In this document: positions 9,602 to 20,005 of the stretch, in pieces
How positions within the stretch are numbered: position 1 is the stretch's first letter
How the letters are laid out: every line of letters starts with the position of its first letter
Program-made: the position numbers and the translations under genes
Source: Spirochaetota bacterium
Lineage (GTDB): Bacteria; Spirochaetota; Spirochaetia; Treponematales; UBA12059
DNA length: 64,000 nucleotides
Assembly: GCA_018262985.1 (NCBI GenBank)
Contig: JADFDI010000007.1
Location: forward strand, 92,023-156,022
Direction: 5' to 3'
Notes under the pieces: model-generated
Told to the model about the DNA's origin: nothing
Seen by the model: the letters and a program-made list of their open reading frames with translations, nothing else
Database searches by the model: none

Positions 9602-10392
9602 TGGTCCGCATGAAGCTTCCCGCCCTGGACGGCCTGCGCCTCCATCCCGACGCCCTCCCCATCGACCAGGCGCCGCGGGACGCGCGCGGAGCGGTGCTCT
9701 ATATCCACGGTTTCACGGGCTATCCGGGGGAAGCCCGTCCCCTGGCGGACAGGTTGCTCCGGGCCGGCTGGGCCGTTTCGGCGCCCCGCCTTCCCGGCCA
9801 CGGCAGCGGCCGCGCCGATTTCCTTTCGACCGCCAGGCGCGACTGGCTCAGGCGCTCGGTCGACGCCCTGCTCGAGCTCCGCTCGCGCTTCCGCCCCGTG
9901 TACGCCTGCGGGCACTCGATGGGCGGGCTGCTCGCGACCATGGCCGCGGCGCGGGTGCCGGTCGACGGGCTCGTCCTCCTCGCGCCGGGCTTCCTCCTGC
10001 CCGAGCGCATCAAGGCCGCCCCCTTCCTGGCGCCCTTCGTCCCCTTCGTGCGCCGCGGCTTCCCGATTCCCCCCTGGGACGAAGCGGAACCCCGCCGGAC
10101 CTACCACGCCGAGTACCGCTCCGACGACATGGTGCGGCCGGCCGCCGAGCTCCTCAGGCTCTCGCGGGAGGCGCTGCGGGACTTACCCGCCATCCGCTGC
10201 CGGGTGCTCGTCGTCGGGGCGGGGAACGACCGCTCGGTACCGGCCCGCGTGGTCGGCCTGGTGAGGGAGCGCGCGACGGGAGCCGCGTCGGTCGAGACCG
10301 AGGTCCTGGAGGGCGTCGGGCACCTGTTCCATTTCGTCGACGATCCCGACCGGGCCGCCGCTCGCGTGCTCCGCTTCCTCGCGGGAGCCTGA
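9601..10392 (+). CDS. Alpha/beta hydrolase, carboxylesterase or monoacylglycerol lipase-like
   Basis: A 263-residue soluble serine hydrolase. YIHGFTGYPGEARPLADRL gives the oxyanion-hole HGF motif. CGHSMGG is the nucleophile elbow with the catalytic Ser, VVGAGNDRSV carries the likely Asp, and EGVGHLFHF the His. The size and motifs resemble the Est30/COG1647 esterase group. The ATG shares one base with the tatQM stop (TGATG), so it is probably translated as part of the TRAP operon. That raises the possibility that the transported compound is an ester or is released from one, but this is inference. A second in-frame ATG three codons later is an alternative start. Confidence 0.82.
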   Translation: MVRMKLPALDGLRLHPDALPIDQAPRDARGAVLYIHGFTGYPGEARPLADRLLRAGWAVSAPRLPGHGSGRADFLSTARRDWLRRSVDALLELRSRFRPVYACGHSMGGLLATMAAARVPVDGLVLLAPGFLLPERIKAAPFLAPFVPFVRRGFPIPPWDEAEPRRTYHAEYRSDDMVRPAAELLRLSREALRDLPAIRCRVLVVGAGNDRSVPARVVGLVRERATGAASVETEVLEGVGHLFHFVDDPDRAAARVLRFLAGA

Positions 10393-10505
10393 GGAAACCC
10401 GGGAGTCGAGCCGGCCGGCGGAGGGCCTGTCGGGCTCCCCTTGCCTCCCCGCGCCTCCCCGTCGCATACTGCGGGCCAAAACCAGCGCGAAGAGGTCTCC
10501 CTTCC

Positions 10506-10946
10506 ATGGATCCCATCATCATCTACACGGACGGCGCCTGCTCCGGCAATCCCGGCCCCGGCGGCTGGGCCTTCGTGGTCGTCACCCCCGCCGAGCGCGA
10601 GGGCGCGGGCGCCGAGCGCACCACCACGAACAACCGCATGGAACTCATGGCCGTCATCGAGGCGCTCAAGACGGTGCGCGGCGCCGAGGATCCCGTCGAG
10701 GTCCGCACCGACAGCCAGTACGTCAAGAACGGCATCACCCAGTGGATCTCCGGCTGGAAGCGCAACGGCTGGCGCACCGCGTCGAAGACCCCGGTCAAGA
10801 ACAAGGAGCTGTGGGTAGAGCTCGACGCCCTGGTGGCCGAGACGCGCGCCCGCTTCGTGTGGGTGGAAGGTCACGCGGGCGAGAAATACAACGAGCGTTG
10901 CGACGAGCTCGCCCGCGAAGCCATCGCCTCCCTCTCCCGCCGCTGA
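10506..10946 (+). CDS. rnhA: Ribonuclease HI
   Basis: A 146-residue RNase HI of normal length. It cuts the RNA strand of RNA-DNA hybrids, for example R-loops and Okazaki primers. All four catalytic acidic residues are present: Asp in YTDGACSGNPGPGGW, Glu in NNRMELMAVIEAL, Asp in TDSQYV, and Asp in NERCDELAR, with the usual His in VEGHAGEKYNE. AAGAGG lies about ten bases upstream of the ATG, and a TTGCCT/CATACT pair near 10441-10470 could be its promoter. It is a single gene that converges on the aldolase gene, with an inverted repeat between them. Confidence 0.95.
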   Translation: MDPIIIYTDGACSGNPGPGGWAFVVVTPAEREGAGAERTTTNNRMELMAVIEALKTVRGAEDPVEVRTDSQYVKNGITQWISGWKRNGWRTASKTPVKNKELWVELDALVAETRARFVWVEGHAGEKYNERCDELAREAIASLSRR

Positions 10947-10954
10947 TATGTAAT

Positions 10955-11076
10955 CGAAACCACCGAGACGCCGAGGCACCGCGAGAGAACCGTCCCCAAA
11001 TGAAACGGCACGGAACCAAATCGGTTCCGTGCCATTCCCTTGTATCTCCGTGTCTTCGCGGATATCCGTTTTTTCC
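10955..11076. repeat. Inverted-repeat element between rnhA and fba
   Basis: The gap holds two outer arms resembling the widespread environmental repeat that reads like 'accacagagacacagagg': ACCACCGAGACGCCGAGGC at about 10961-10979, and TCTCCGTGTCTTCGCGG at about 11044-11060 in opposite orientation. Between them lies a perfect 11-bp hairpin (11007-11033). The arms pair imperfectly, giving a nested palindrome. Such elements are often mis-annotated as small proteins. Confidence 0.55.
11007..11033. terminator. Perfect 11-bp hairpin between convergent genes
   Basis: GGCACGGAACC and GGTTCCGTGCC pair perfectly around the loop AAATC. There is no real U-run on either side, so it may act as a bidirectional factor-assisted terminator or RNA-end stabiliser. 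The GGAACC/GGTTCC top recurs in hairpins at 30657 and 39606. Confidence 0.5.
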
Positions 11077-11077
11077 G

Positions 11078-12082
11078 TCAGGCGCGGCCGGCGGAGCCGA
11101 GGACTTCCTTGTTCTTGTGCGAGTAGAGCTTCTTGAGCTCGTCGCGGGCCGGACCGAGGTACTTGCGCGGGTCGAACTCGTCCGGCTTCTCGGCGAAGAC
11201 CTTGCGGATCAGCGCGGTCATGGCCAGGCGCCCGTCGGAGTCGATGTTGATCTTGCAGACCGCGCTGGCGGCGGCCTTGCGCAGCTGCTCCTCGGGGATG
11301 CCCACCGAGTCGTCCAGCTTGCCGCCGTACTGCTCGATCATCTTGATGTACTCGACCGGCACGCTCGAGGAGCCGTGGAGGACGATGGGGAAGCCGGGTA
11401 TGCGCTTCTCGATCTCCTCGAGGATGTCGAAGCGGAGGGGCGGCGGCACCAGGACGCCGTCCGCGGTCCGCGTGCACTGCTCGGGCTTGAACTTGGCGCG
11501 GCCGTGGCTCGTGCCGATGGAGATGGCCAGGGAGTCGACGCCGGTCTTCCTCACGAAGTCCTCGACCTCGCCGGGCTGGGTATAGTGGCTGTGCTCGGCG
11601 GAAACCTCGTCCTCGACGCCCGCGAGCACGCCGAGCTCGCCTTCCACCGAGACGTAGTCCGCGCGCGAGTGGGCGTAGTCGCAGACCTTCTTCGTGAGCG
11701 CCACGTTCTCGTCGTAGGGAAGGTGCGAGCCGTCGATCATGACGCTCGAGAAGCCGTTCTCGATGCAGTCGACGCAGAGCTCGAAGCTGTCGCCGTGGTC
11801 GAGGTGGAGCACGATCGGGATGCCCGCGCCCTGGGTGAGCTCCTTCGCGTACTCGACGGCGCCGCGGGCCATGTGGCGGAGCAGGGTCGAGTTGGCGTAC
11901 TTCCGCGCGCCCGAGGAAACCTGGAGGATGACCGGGCTCCTCGTGTCGGCGCAGGCCTGCACGATGGCCTGGAGCTGCTCCATGTTGTTGAAGTTGTAGG
12001 CGGGAATGGCGTAGCCGCCCGCCACGGCTTTCTTGAAGAGGTCGACCGTGTTGACGAGGCCGAGCTCCTTGTAGCTGGTCAT
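11078..12082 (-). CDS. fba: Class II fructose-bisphosphate aldolase
   Basis: A 334-residue zinc aldolase that splits fructose-1,6-bisphosphate into dihydroxyacetone phosphate and glyceraldehyde-3-phosphate in glycolysis. Family motifs are clear: IPAYNFNNMEQLQAI near the start, VLHLDHGDSFE with the metal-binding and catalytic region, SSVMIDGSHLPYDEN, EGELGVLAGVEDEV, GTSHGRAKF, and the phosphate-binding LHGSSSVP and KINIDSDGRLA. The length and the insertion after GTSHG fit the class IIB forms common in spirochaetes and other bacteria. AAGGAG sits about nine bases upstream of the ATG. It is transcribed towards rnhA and diverges from the lipoprotein gene. Confidence 0.96.
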   Translation of the reverse strand: MTSYKELGLVNTVDLFKKAVAGGYAIPAYNFNNMEQLQAIVQACADTRSPVILQVSSGARKYANSTLLRHMARGAVEYAKELTQGAGIPIVLHLDHGDSFELCVDCIENGFSSVMIDGSHLPYDENVALTKKVCDYAHSRADYVSVEGELGVLAGVEDEVSAEHSHYTQPGEVEDFVRKTGVDSLAISIGTSHGRAKFKPEQCTRTADGVLVPPPLRFDILEEIEKRIPGFPIVLHGSSSVPVEYIKMIEQYGGKLDDSVGIPEEQLRKAAASAVCKINIDSDGRLAMTALIRKVFAEKPDEFDPRKYLGPARDELKKLYSHKNKEVLGSAGRA

Positions 12083-12110
12083 CGGGGATGCTCCTTGCTA
12101 AGGATATCGT

Positions 12111-13064
12111 ATGGAGCGTAGTCTAGGAGCGATGCCGAGCACTGGTCAATACCCGACGTTTTTCCGTCGCGGACGCCCCGCGCCCCGGCGGGAACGCGCC
12201 CGCCCGCTCTTCGCCGCCCTCGCCGCCGCCGGCCTCTGCGCCGCCCTCGCGGCGTGCGAGCGCCCCGTCGTCGCCGTGGTGCTCGATCCGCTGTACGCCG
12301 TGGCTTCCCCGGAGGCCGCCGCGGCATTTTCCGGGTTCCGCCTGCCCGGCTCCCGCACCCGCGTCGCCACGCTCGACGCGCGCTCGCCGGACGCGGCCGC
12401 CGCCGTCTTCGACGCCTCCGTGGCGCTAGCCTCGCCCCTCGCGCTCCGCTTCATCGCCGAACTGCCGCCCGAGCTCCTCCCTCCCGCCGTGCTCGCCGTC
12501 GACGCGCCGGTGCCGCGGGAGCTCGCCGACCGGACCCGCGCGGCCTCGTTCGACCGCTCCGCCGCCTGGAAGGTCGTCGGGGAGCTGTACGGAACGGTCT
12601 CGGCGAGCGGAGAGGCGGGCGAGGCGGCGGCGTTCCTCGTCGAAGGACCGGCGAGGTCCGCCGCCCGCGCCGAGGACTTCGCCGGAGCCTACCGGGCGGT
12701 CTCCGGGAGAGAAGCCCTGACGAGCGTGCTGCCGGTGGACGCGTCCCAGGCGGCCTTCGACTCGGCGCTGACCGCGCTGCTCCGGCTCGACCTGCGCTAC
12801 GCGGTCGTGGCGGCCGGCTCGAGGACGCCCGAGGCCGTCCGCCGGCTCGCCGCGGCCGGCGTCGTGGTCGCCGCGGACGCGGAGCTGGCCGGGACGGCCT
12901 TCGTCCTCGAGGACGACTGGACCGCCGCCCTCGCGCGGCTCGCCGCAGGGGACGGCGCGCCCGTGGCGCCCTCGCGCCTGTCGCTCGGACCGGCCTTCGC
13001 CGCCGCCGCGGCCAGGTCGCCCGCGCTCGCGCAGGCCGCCCGGAAACTCGGCCTGGCCCGTTGA
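12111..13064 (+). CDS. Putative lipoprotein of unknown function
   Basis: A 317-residue protein with a lipoprotein signal peptide (PLFAALAAAGLCAALAAC, lipobox LAAC). After Cys50 or so, the mature part is Ala/Val-rich with alternating beta strands and helices, such as VVAVVLDPLYAVASPEAAAA, LDLRYAVVAAGSRTPEAVRR and LAAAGVVVAADAEL. This resembles a two-lobed periplasmic-binding fold, but no family was recognised. The start is uncertain: ATG at 12111 follows AAGGA by seven bases; ATG at 12132 follows AGGAG at too short a distance. Either leaves the signal peptide intact. It diverges from fba and precedes flaA, from which it is separated by a strong promoter. Confidence 0.7.
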   Translation: MERSLGAMPSTGQYPTFFRRGRPAPRRERARPLFAALAAAGLCAALAACERPVVAVVLDPLYAVASPEAAAAFSGFRLPGSRTRVATLDARSPDAAAAVFDASVALASPLALRFIAELPPELLPPAVLAVDAPVPRELADRTRAASFDRSAAWKVVGELYGTVSASGEAGEAAAFLVEGPARSAARAEDFAGAYRAVSGREALTSVLPVDASQAAFDSALTALLRLDLRYAVVAAGSRTPEAVRRLAAAGVVVAADAELAGTAFVLEDDWTAALARLAAGDGAPVAPSRLSLGPAFAAAAARSPALAQAARKLGLAR

Positions 13065-13094
13065 CGCCTAAATTCCCTTATTCGGCCTTTCGGT

Positions 13095-13123
13095 TTGACA
13101 AAGGCCCTGGCTGAAAATATACT
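13095..13123 (+). promoter_or_regulatory. Sigma-70-type promoter of the flaA pair
   Basis: TTGACA (13095-13100), a 17-base spacer and TATACT (13118-13123) make a near-consensus housekeeping promoter about 45 bases upstream of the flaA start. Vegetative rather than sigma-28 control of flaA is in line with what is known in several spirochaetes. Confidence 0.85.
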
Positions 13124-13170
13124 TCGAGCCGCTTCCTGCCAGGATACATGGGGTAAAAGGAGTTACCGGC

Positions 13171-13953
13171 ATGAAATCATTCATGTCCAGCATCCTCGGC
13201 CTTGCCTTCGTCGCGTTCGCGCTGGTCACGGTCCAGCCGCTGGCGGCAGACGACGTCACGGTCAACATCGAATCGGTAGTCGTACAGGATTTCGACGACT
13301 CCGCAGCCCAGCCTTGGTTCGTCATGGGTTCCAAATTCTCGACCGAGGGTTTCCCCAAGGCGGCCTACGTGAATTCGTGGCCGCTCGCGGTCTTCGGCTC
13401 GAATCCGGCGAACAAGGATAGCCTCAACGCCCTCGGCGTCGCGATGCTCTTCGACCGCCGCGAGTACAACTGGGTCGACCTCGTTCCGGGTAAGAAGAGC
13501 GGTTCGGGCGAGAGCGCGACCTACGAGCCGGTGGAGCTTCCGCTGCCGGGGCGCGTCTCGGCCATCGATCTCTGGATCTGGTCGCCGAACTTCTCGTACT
13601 ACATCGAGGCCTACATCCGGGACTACAAGGGCATCGTCCACGTCATCGACATGGGCGAGCTCTCGCACGTCGGGTGGAAGAACTTCCGGATCAACATCCC
13701 GAGCTCGATCCCGCAGTCGAAGAAGTACCTGCCCCGCCGCGAGAGCCTCACCCTCGTCAAGTTCCGGATCTGGACCCGCCCGACCGAGGTCGCCGCGAGC
13801 CCGGCCCCGGCCGGCTCGCCGGTCCACGAGAAGGCGGTCTACTTCTACTTCGACCAGCTCAAGGTGCTCACCGACACGTTCGAGTCGCTCTACGACGGCG
13901 ACCAGCTGACGGATCAGGACTTCGTCGAGAAGACCTGGGGCTCCGGGGAATGA
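13171..13953 (+). CDS. flaA: Periplasmic flagellar filament sheath protein FlaA
   Basis: A 260-residue exported protein with a signal peptide (KSFMSSILGLAFVAFALVT, cleavage near LAADD). The body has FlaA-family features: VVQDFDDSAAQPWFVMGSKF at the mature N-terminus, WIWSPNFSYYIEAYIRDYKG, HVGWKNFRINIPSS, VKFRIWTRP, and a C-terminal YFYFDQLKVLTDTFESLYDG. FlaA forms the sheath around the FlaB core of spirochaete periplasmic flagella and enters the periplasm by the Sec route, unlike FlaB. AAGGAG lies nine bases before the ATG. A FlaA paralogue follows after 16 bases, so the two are co-transcribed. Confidence 0.9.
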   Translation: MKSFMSSILGLAFVAFALVTVQPLAADDVTVNIESVVVQDFDDSAAQPWFVMGSKFSTEGFPKAAYVNSWPLAVFGSNPANKDSLNALGVAMLFDRREYNWVDLVPGKKSGSGESATYEPVELPLPGRVSAIDLWIWSPNFSYYIEAYIRDYKGIVHVIDMGELSHVGWKNFRINIPSSIPQSKKYLPRRESLTLVKFRIWTRPTEVAASPAPAGSPVHEKAVYFYFDQLKVLTDTFESLYDGDQLTDQDFVEKTWGSGE

Positions 13954-13969
13954 GGAAGGAGGTAAGGTC

Positions 13970-14704
13970 ATGAAGAAACTTGCAACGCTGAGCGTCGCGC
14001 TCCTCCTCATCGCCTCCGGCGCCTGGTCCCAGGCCGCCTTCGGCGAACCCGACCCGACCGCGATCGGAATCGACACGGCGCAGCAGAAGCTGAAGGAAGT
14101 CTCCGTCGAGAAATTCGAGTCGGCGGGATTCTGGTCCGCCTCCATCAGCCCCGACGAGGGCATCATCCAGGCCCGCCTCTTCGACGGATCGCCCGCCGGA
14201 AAGGTCGCCATCGAGGACGAGACCGCGGCGGGCATCGACCCGAAGGTAGCCGACAAGTTCGTCTTCGGCGCCCGCGTCGACTTCTTCCGCCGCGGCTTCA
14301 ACACCTTCCGGCTGTTCCCGAGCCGCGCGATCCCCATCGAGGGCATCACCAAGACCATCTCCGTATGGGTGGCCGGCCGCAACAACAACCACATGCTGAA
14401 GCTCATCGTGCAGGACTTCTTCGGCAGGGAGTACGAGCTGACCCTCGGGAAGCTCAACTTCCAGGGCTGGAAGAAGCTCACGGTGGCCGTTCCCCCGCAG
14501 AGCCTCGACGGCTTCACGGGCATCGTCCAGCGCAATCCGGCCTTCAAGGGCAAGATGGGCCTCAAGATCGTCGGCTTCGAGGTCGAGTGCGACCCGATGG
14601 AAGCCTTCGGCGTCTACTACATCTACCTCGACGACCTCCGCGCCGTCACCGACCTCTTCGCGGAAGAGAACCGCGACGAGGACGACATCGACGACGACTG
14701 GTGA
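13970..14704 (+). CDS. Second FlaA-family flagellar sheath protein
   Basis: A 244-residue FlaA paralogue with a signal peptide (KKLATLSVALLLIASGAWSQ). Shared family features with its neighbour are IEGITKTISVWVAGRNNNH, the WKKLTVAVPPQS motif, GLKIVGFEVECDP and the C-terminal YYIYLDDLRAVTDLF. It ends in a very acidic tail (EENRDEDDIDDDW). AGGAGG precedes the ATG by seven bases. Tandem FlaA-like genes also occur in Treponema. It probably contributes a minor sheath subunit. A strong terminator follows. Confidence 0.88.
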   Translation: MKKLATLSVALLLIASGAWSQAAFGEPDPTAIGIDTAQQKLKEVSVEKFESAGFWSASISPDEGIIQARLFDGSPAGKVAIEDETAAGIDPKVADKFVFGARVDFFRRGFNTFRLFPSRAIPIEGITKTISVWVAGRNNNHMLKLIVQDFFGREYELTLGKLNFQGWKKLTVAVPPQSLDGFTGIVQRNPAFKGKMGLKIVGFEVECDPMEAFGVYYIYLDDLRAVTDLFAEENRDEDDIDDDW

Positions 14705-14732
14705 TCGACCGCGACCCGAAGGTCGCGCCGCG

Positions 14733-14763
14733 CCGCCCGCTCCCCGAGCGGGCGGTTTTTTTT
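14733..14763 (+). terminator. Rho-independent terminator of the flaA operon
   Basis: A perfect 9-bp stem, CCGCCCGCT and AGCGGGCGG around the loop CCCCG, is followed directly by eight T residues. Confidence 0.95.
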
Positions 14764-14837
14764 GCCGTCACGGGAGTGCTTTTATTACTATTTGGGTAAT
14801 CTTAAGCGCACCCCTCGCGGTCGCCCAAGGAGCCACG

Positions 14838-15347
14838 ATGAAGACTGCCTTCCGAGCCCTGCTCTTCGCCCCGCTGCTCGCCCTCGCCGCGGGCGTCTCC
14901 GCGGCGCAGACCGCGCCCCTCGACGGCGCGGTCGCTGACGGGGAATACGCGATCATCCGGGAAGCGTCCGGCATGCGGCTGGGATTCCGGCTGTCGGCCG
15001 ACGCTTCGACCCTCTTCGCGTCGGTGACGGTCCGCGGCACGGGCTGGGTGGCCCTCGGCTTCGGCTCGCCCAAGATGGACGGCGCGCGCATGGTCCTGGC
15101 CTACGTCAAGGACGGGACGGCGCAGTTCACCGAGGACCTAGGCAAGGGCTGGACGCACGCGCCGACCGAGCCGTTCGCCCTCGCGCGCGCCGCGACGGAA
15201 AAGGACGGCTGGACCACGCTCGAGGTGGCGCTCCCCGCCGGCGCCTTCCTCAAGGGTCCGACGCTCGAGGTTATCGCCGCGTGGGGCCGTAACGACGACT
15301 TCCGGACGAAGCATTCCGGCCGAACCTCGCTTTCGGTCGGCTTCTAG
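14838..15347 (+). CDS. Exported DOMON-domain protein
   Basis: A 169-residue protein with a signal peptide (FRALLFAPLLALAAGVSAAQ). The mature part matches the DOMON fold found in haem- or sugar-binding extracytoplasmic domains: ISREASG-like strand IIREASGMRLGFRLSADAS, then VTVRGTGWVALGFGSPKMDG, ARMVLAYVKDG, and a closing WTTLEVALPAGAF. GWVALGFG is the most characteristic segment. No partner cytochrome or reductase is adjacent, so ligand and role stay open. AAGGAG lies seven bases before the ATG. Its stop codon overlaps the stop of the convergent tatD gene. Confidence 0.75.
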   Translation: MKTAFRALLFAPLLALAAGVSAAQTAPLDGAVADGEYAIIREASGMRLGFRLSADASTLFASVTVRGTGWVALGFGSPKMDGARMVLAYVKDGTAQFTEDLGKGWTHAPTEPFALARAATEKDGWTTLEVALPAGAFLKGPTLEVIAAWGRNDDFRTKHSGRTSLSVGF

Positions 15348-16302
15348 CCGTCGACGCGACCGTCCCGGGTCCCGCCTCGCGGCTGCTTCGGCTCCCCGAC
15401 CCTTCCGCCGCCTCGGCGCCTCTTGAAAACGGCGCCCGCGTTCCCGCGTATAAGCGCCTCGAGCCGTTCCACCCCGGTATCGCGCAGCGCCGCCGCGAAG
15501 TCGTAGGTCAGCCCGACGTCGAGCGGTGAACACGGCTTTCCGCGCAGCCCTTCCGGAGCGAGATAGGGAGCGTCGGTTTCGAGGAGCAGCCGATCCTCGG
15601 GCACGTAGGCGAGCGCGTCCCGGAGCGCGGCGGCCTTCCGGTACGTCACGTTTCCGGCGAAGCTCACGAAGCACCCCAGGTCGAGGAAGATCCGGGCTGC
15701 GTCCCGGTCGTAGCCGAAGCAGTGGATCACGACGGGCGTCGAGGGCGAGGCCTCCCGCAAGGCTCCCGCGGTATCCTCGAAGGCGTCGCGCGAGTGCACC
15801 ACCAACGGCAGCCCATGCTCGCGCGCGATGTCGGCCTGGCCCAGGAAGAGCGCGAGCTGGTCCGCGCGCGGCGCCTCGTCGTGGAAGTAGTCGAGCCCGC
15901 ACTCGCCGATGGCCACGCACGCCGAGTCGGCGGCGGCGGCGCGGAGCGCGGCGAGCGCCCGTTCGCGACCCTCGACCGCGACCTTTCCGGGCCACGCGCC
16001 CGCAGTCAAGCGGACCCAGGGAAAGCCGCCGAAGCGCCGCTTCCGTTCCTCGAAGTCCTCGGCGTCCACCCCGACGTCAACGACGAAAGGCGATGTCGCC
16101 CCTTCGCCACTTGCGCGGGTGCCGGGCGACCAGGCCTTGTCCAGCCCGACGATGGCCGCAGCTCCCAGCCGGTCGGCGACGAGCGAGAGGTGGGCATGCG
16201 CATCGGTCAGGAAGCGGCGGGCTACGGAAGGTCCGTGGAGCCTTCCGCGCTCCGCTCCCTCCCGGGCCGGACCGTGGCCTTCATCCCCGGATTCCGCCGG
16301 CC

Positions 16303-16306
<4 letters not shown>
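15344..16306 (-). CDS. tatD: TatD-family metal-dependent hydrolase (DNase)
   Basis: A 320-residue TatD-type hydrolase. It has the metal-binding [10 protein letters not shown] (HxH), the [12 protein letters not shown] motif with the bridging Glu, [23 protein letters not shown], and [16 protein letters not shown] with the final Asp. Members cleave DNA or other phosphoesters and help repair or fragment DNA. The start is a GTG whose last two bases and the following A form the clpB stop (GTGA), so translation is coupled to clpB. The N-terminal 30 residues before the first strand are unusual for the family, and the C-terminus ends in a basic, Gly-rich tail that may be disordered. Confidence 0.88.
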
Positions 16307-18882
<2,576 letters not shown>

Positions 18883-18982
18883 CTATCGCTCTCCGCCGTT
18901 CGGGGGGAATTGACGCGGCGCGGAAGCTTCGCGGCCGCCTCGACGAAGATACTCGCGCGCGGACGCCGCGGACAAGCGGAGC

Positions 18983-19012
18983 TTGCCGCCGCCCGGCGGC
19001 GCGGGGTACCTT
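18983..19012 (+). promoter_or_regulatory. Candidate promoter placing the next ATG at the transcript start
   Basis: TTGCCG (18983-18988), an 18-base spacer and TACCTT (19007-19012) lie with only seven bases before the ATG of the DUF3783 gene. No Shine-Dalgarno sequence is present. The boxes are weaker than those of tatT. Confidence 0.45.
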
Positions 19013-19019
19013 TGTTCGC

Positions 19020-19256
19020 ATGAGCGTTACACAGCCCGAGGGACCCGCGGTCCGCCTCGTCTTCCTCCACGGCTTCGAACCGGCGGAAGCCTTGGCCATA
19101 CTCCGCGCCGCGAAGACCGCCGTGAAGGACCCCGAGAACGTGGCCGCCTCGATGAGCACGCCGACCAACCTCGAATGGAAGGTGGGCGACCTGGTCGCCC
19201 ACGTCGCGGAGGAGCACGCCTGGTTCCGAGAGCACGGCAGCCCGAAGCCGGACTGA
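19020..19256 (+). CDS. Small DUF3783-domain protein
   Basis: A 78-residue soluble protein. The pattern VRLVFLHGFEPAEALAILR near the start, then STPTNLEWKVGDLVAHVAEE, matches the DUF3783 family, whose core is a TPTNLxWxxGxLxxExxxEH motif. The function of the family is unknown. There is no ribosome binding site upstream; the ATG lies seven bases after a candidate minus-10 box, suggesting leaderless translation. It converges on argR with 11 bases between stops. Confidence 0.75.
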   Translation: MSVTQPEGPAVRLVFLHGFEPAEALAILRAAKTAVKDPENVAASMSTPTNLEWKVGDLVAHVAEEHAWFREHGSPKPD

Positions 19257-19267
19257 GGCGGCGCGCC

Positions 19268-19780
19268 TTACTCCGCGCCCGCGCCCGCGCCCGCGGGGGG
19301 AAGGTCGAGTTCCAGATCGAGGTCCGGCACCCGTTCCAGAAGTTCGCGGGCGAAATCCTCGCCCGTCGCTCCCCGGCGCAACGCGGCGAAAACGGCGTCG
19401 TCGCCCGACACCGAGCCGATGGTGCTCTCGAAGGCGAGGTTGTCGATGGCCAGGCCCACGGCGCCGCCATGGCCCGTCAGGGTCTTGAGGACCACCACCG
19501 CGTCGTTCCAGTCGATGGAAACGAAGCCGCGCCGGAGGTCGAGCGCGTAGCTCTTCTCCGACTCGCGGCGCTCCTCCTCGGAGGGCACGGTGTAGAAGTA
19601 GCCGGACTTGCCGGCGGATACCTTGCCGACCTTGAGGGACTTGAGGTCGCGCGAAAGGGTGGCCTGGGTCAAGGCGAAGCCTTCGGCGTCGAGCAGCTTG
19701 AGCAGCTCGTCCTGCGAGGACACCCGATGGGTCCTGAGCAGTTTCCTGATGGCCTTGAGCCGTTCGTTCCGGTCAGTCAT
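19268..19780 (-). CDS. argR: Arginine repressor ArgR
   Basis: A 170-residue transcription regulator. The N-terminal winged helix reads RNERLKAIRKLLRTHRVSSQ and LTQATLSRDLKSLKVGKV, the ArgR DNA-binding signature. The C-terminal hexamerisation and arginine-binding domain has VVLKTLTGHGGAVGLAIDN and TIGSVSGDDAVFAAL, with the usual GDD. The start was set at 19780 because GGAGG lies eight bases upstream; an in-frame ATG 18 codons earlier has no such site. The acidic Ala/Gly-rich C-terminal tail is an extension. No arginine genes are nearby, so it probably acts elsewhere in the genome. Confidence 0.93.
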   Translation of the reverse strand: MTDRNERLKAIRKLLRTHRVSSQDELLKLLDAEGFALTQATLSRDLKSLKVGKVSAGKSGYFYTVPSEEERRESEKSYALDLRRGFVSIDWNDAVVVLKTLTGHGGAVGLAIDNLAFESTIGSVSGDDAVFAALRRGATGEDFARELLERVPDLDLELDLPPAGAGAGAE

Positions 19781-20005
19781 GTCGCACCCCTCCGCGCGGC
19801 GCCGAATGCCGCGCCTAGCGCCGGCCGCCAGCATGCCACGACGGCGCGGGGCCAGGCAAGCGGCGATCTCGCGTACCCCCCTCCCCGGCGCTCTCCCCCG
19901 GGCCTCGTCCGGGCGCGCGCCCGGCTTGAAAAACGCCCCGAATCCGGCTCGCGCTGGCGCGGCGCTCCGGTCTTGCCGATATGATTAAGGGAAGGAGGGC
20001 ATCGC

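Noticed and set aside
19975..19982. Sigma-28 promoter of the FapA-like gene
   Set aside because: Only the GCCGATAT minus-10-like box is present; no TAAA-type minus-35 lies at the right distance. The same applies to the box at 5694-5701.
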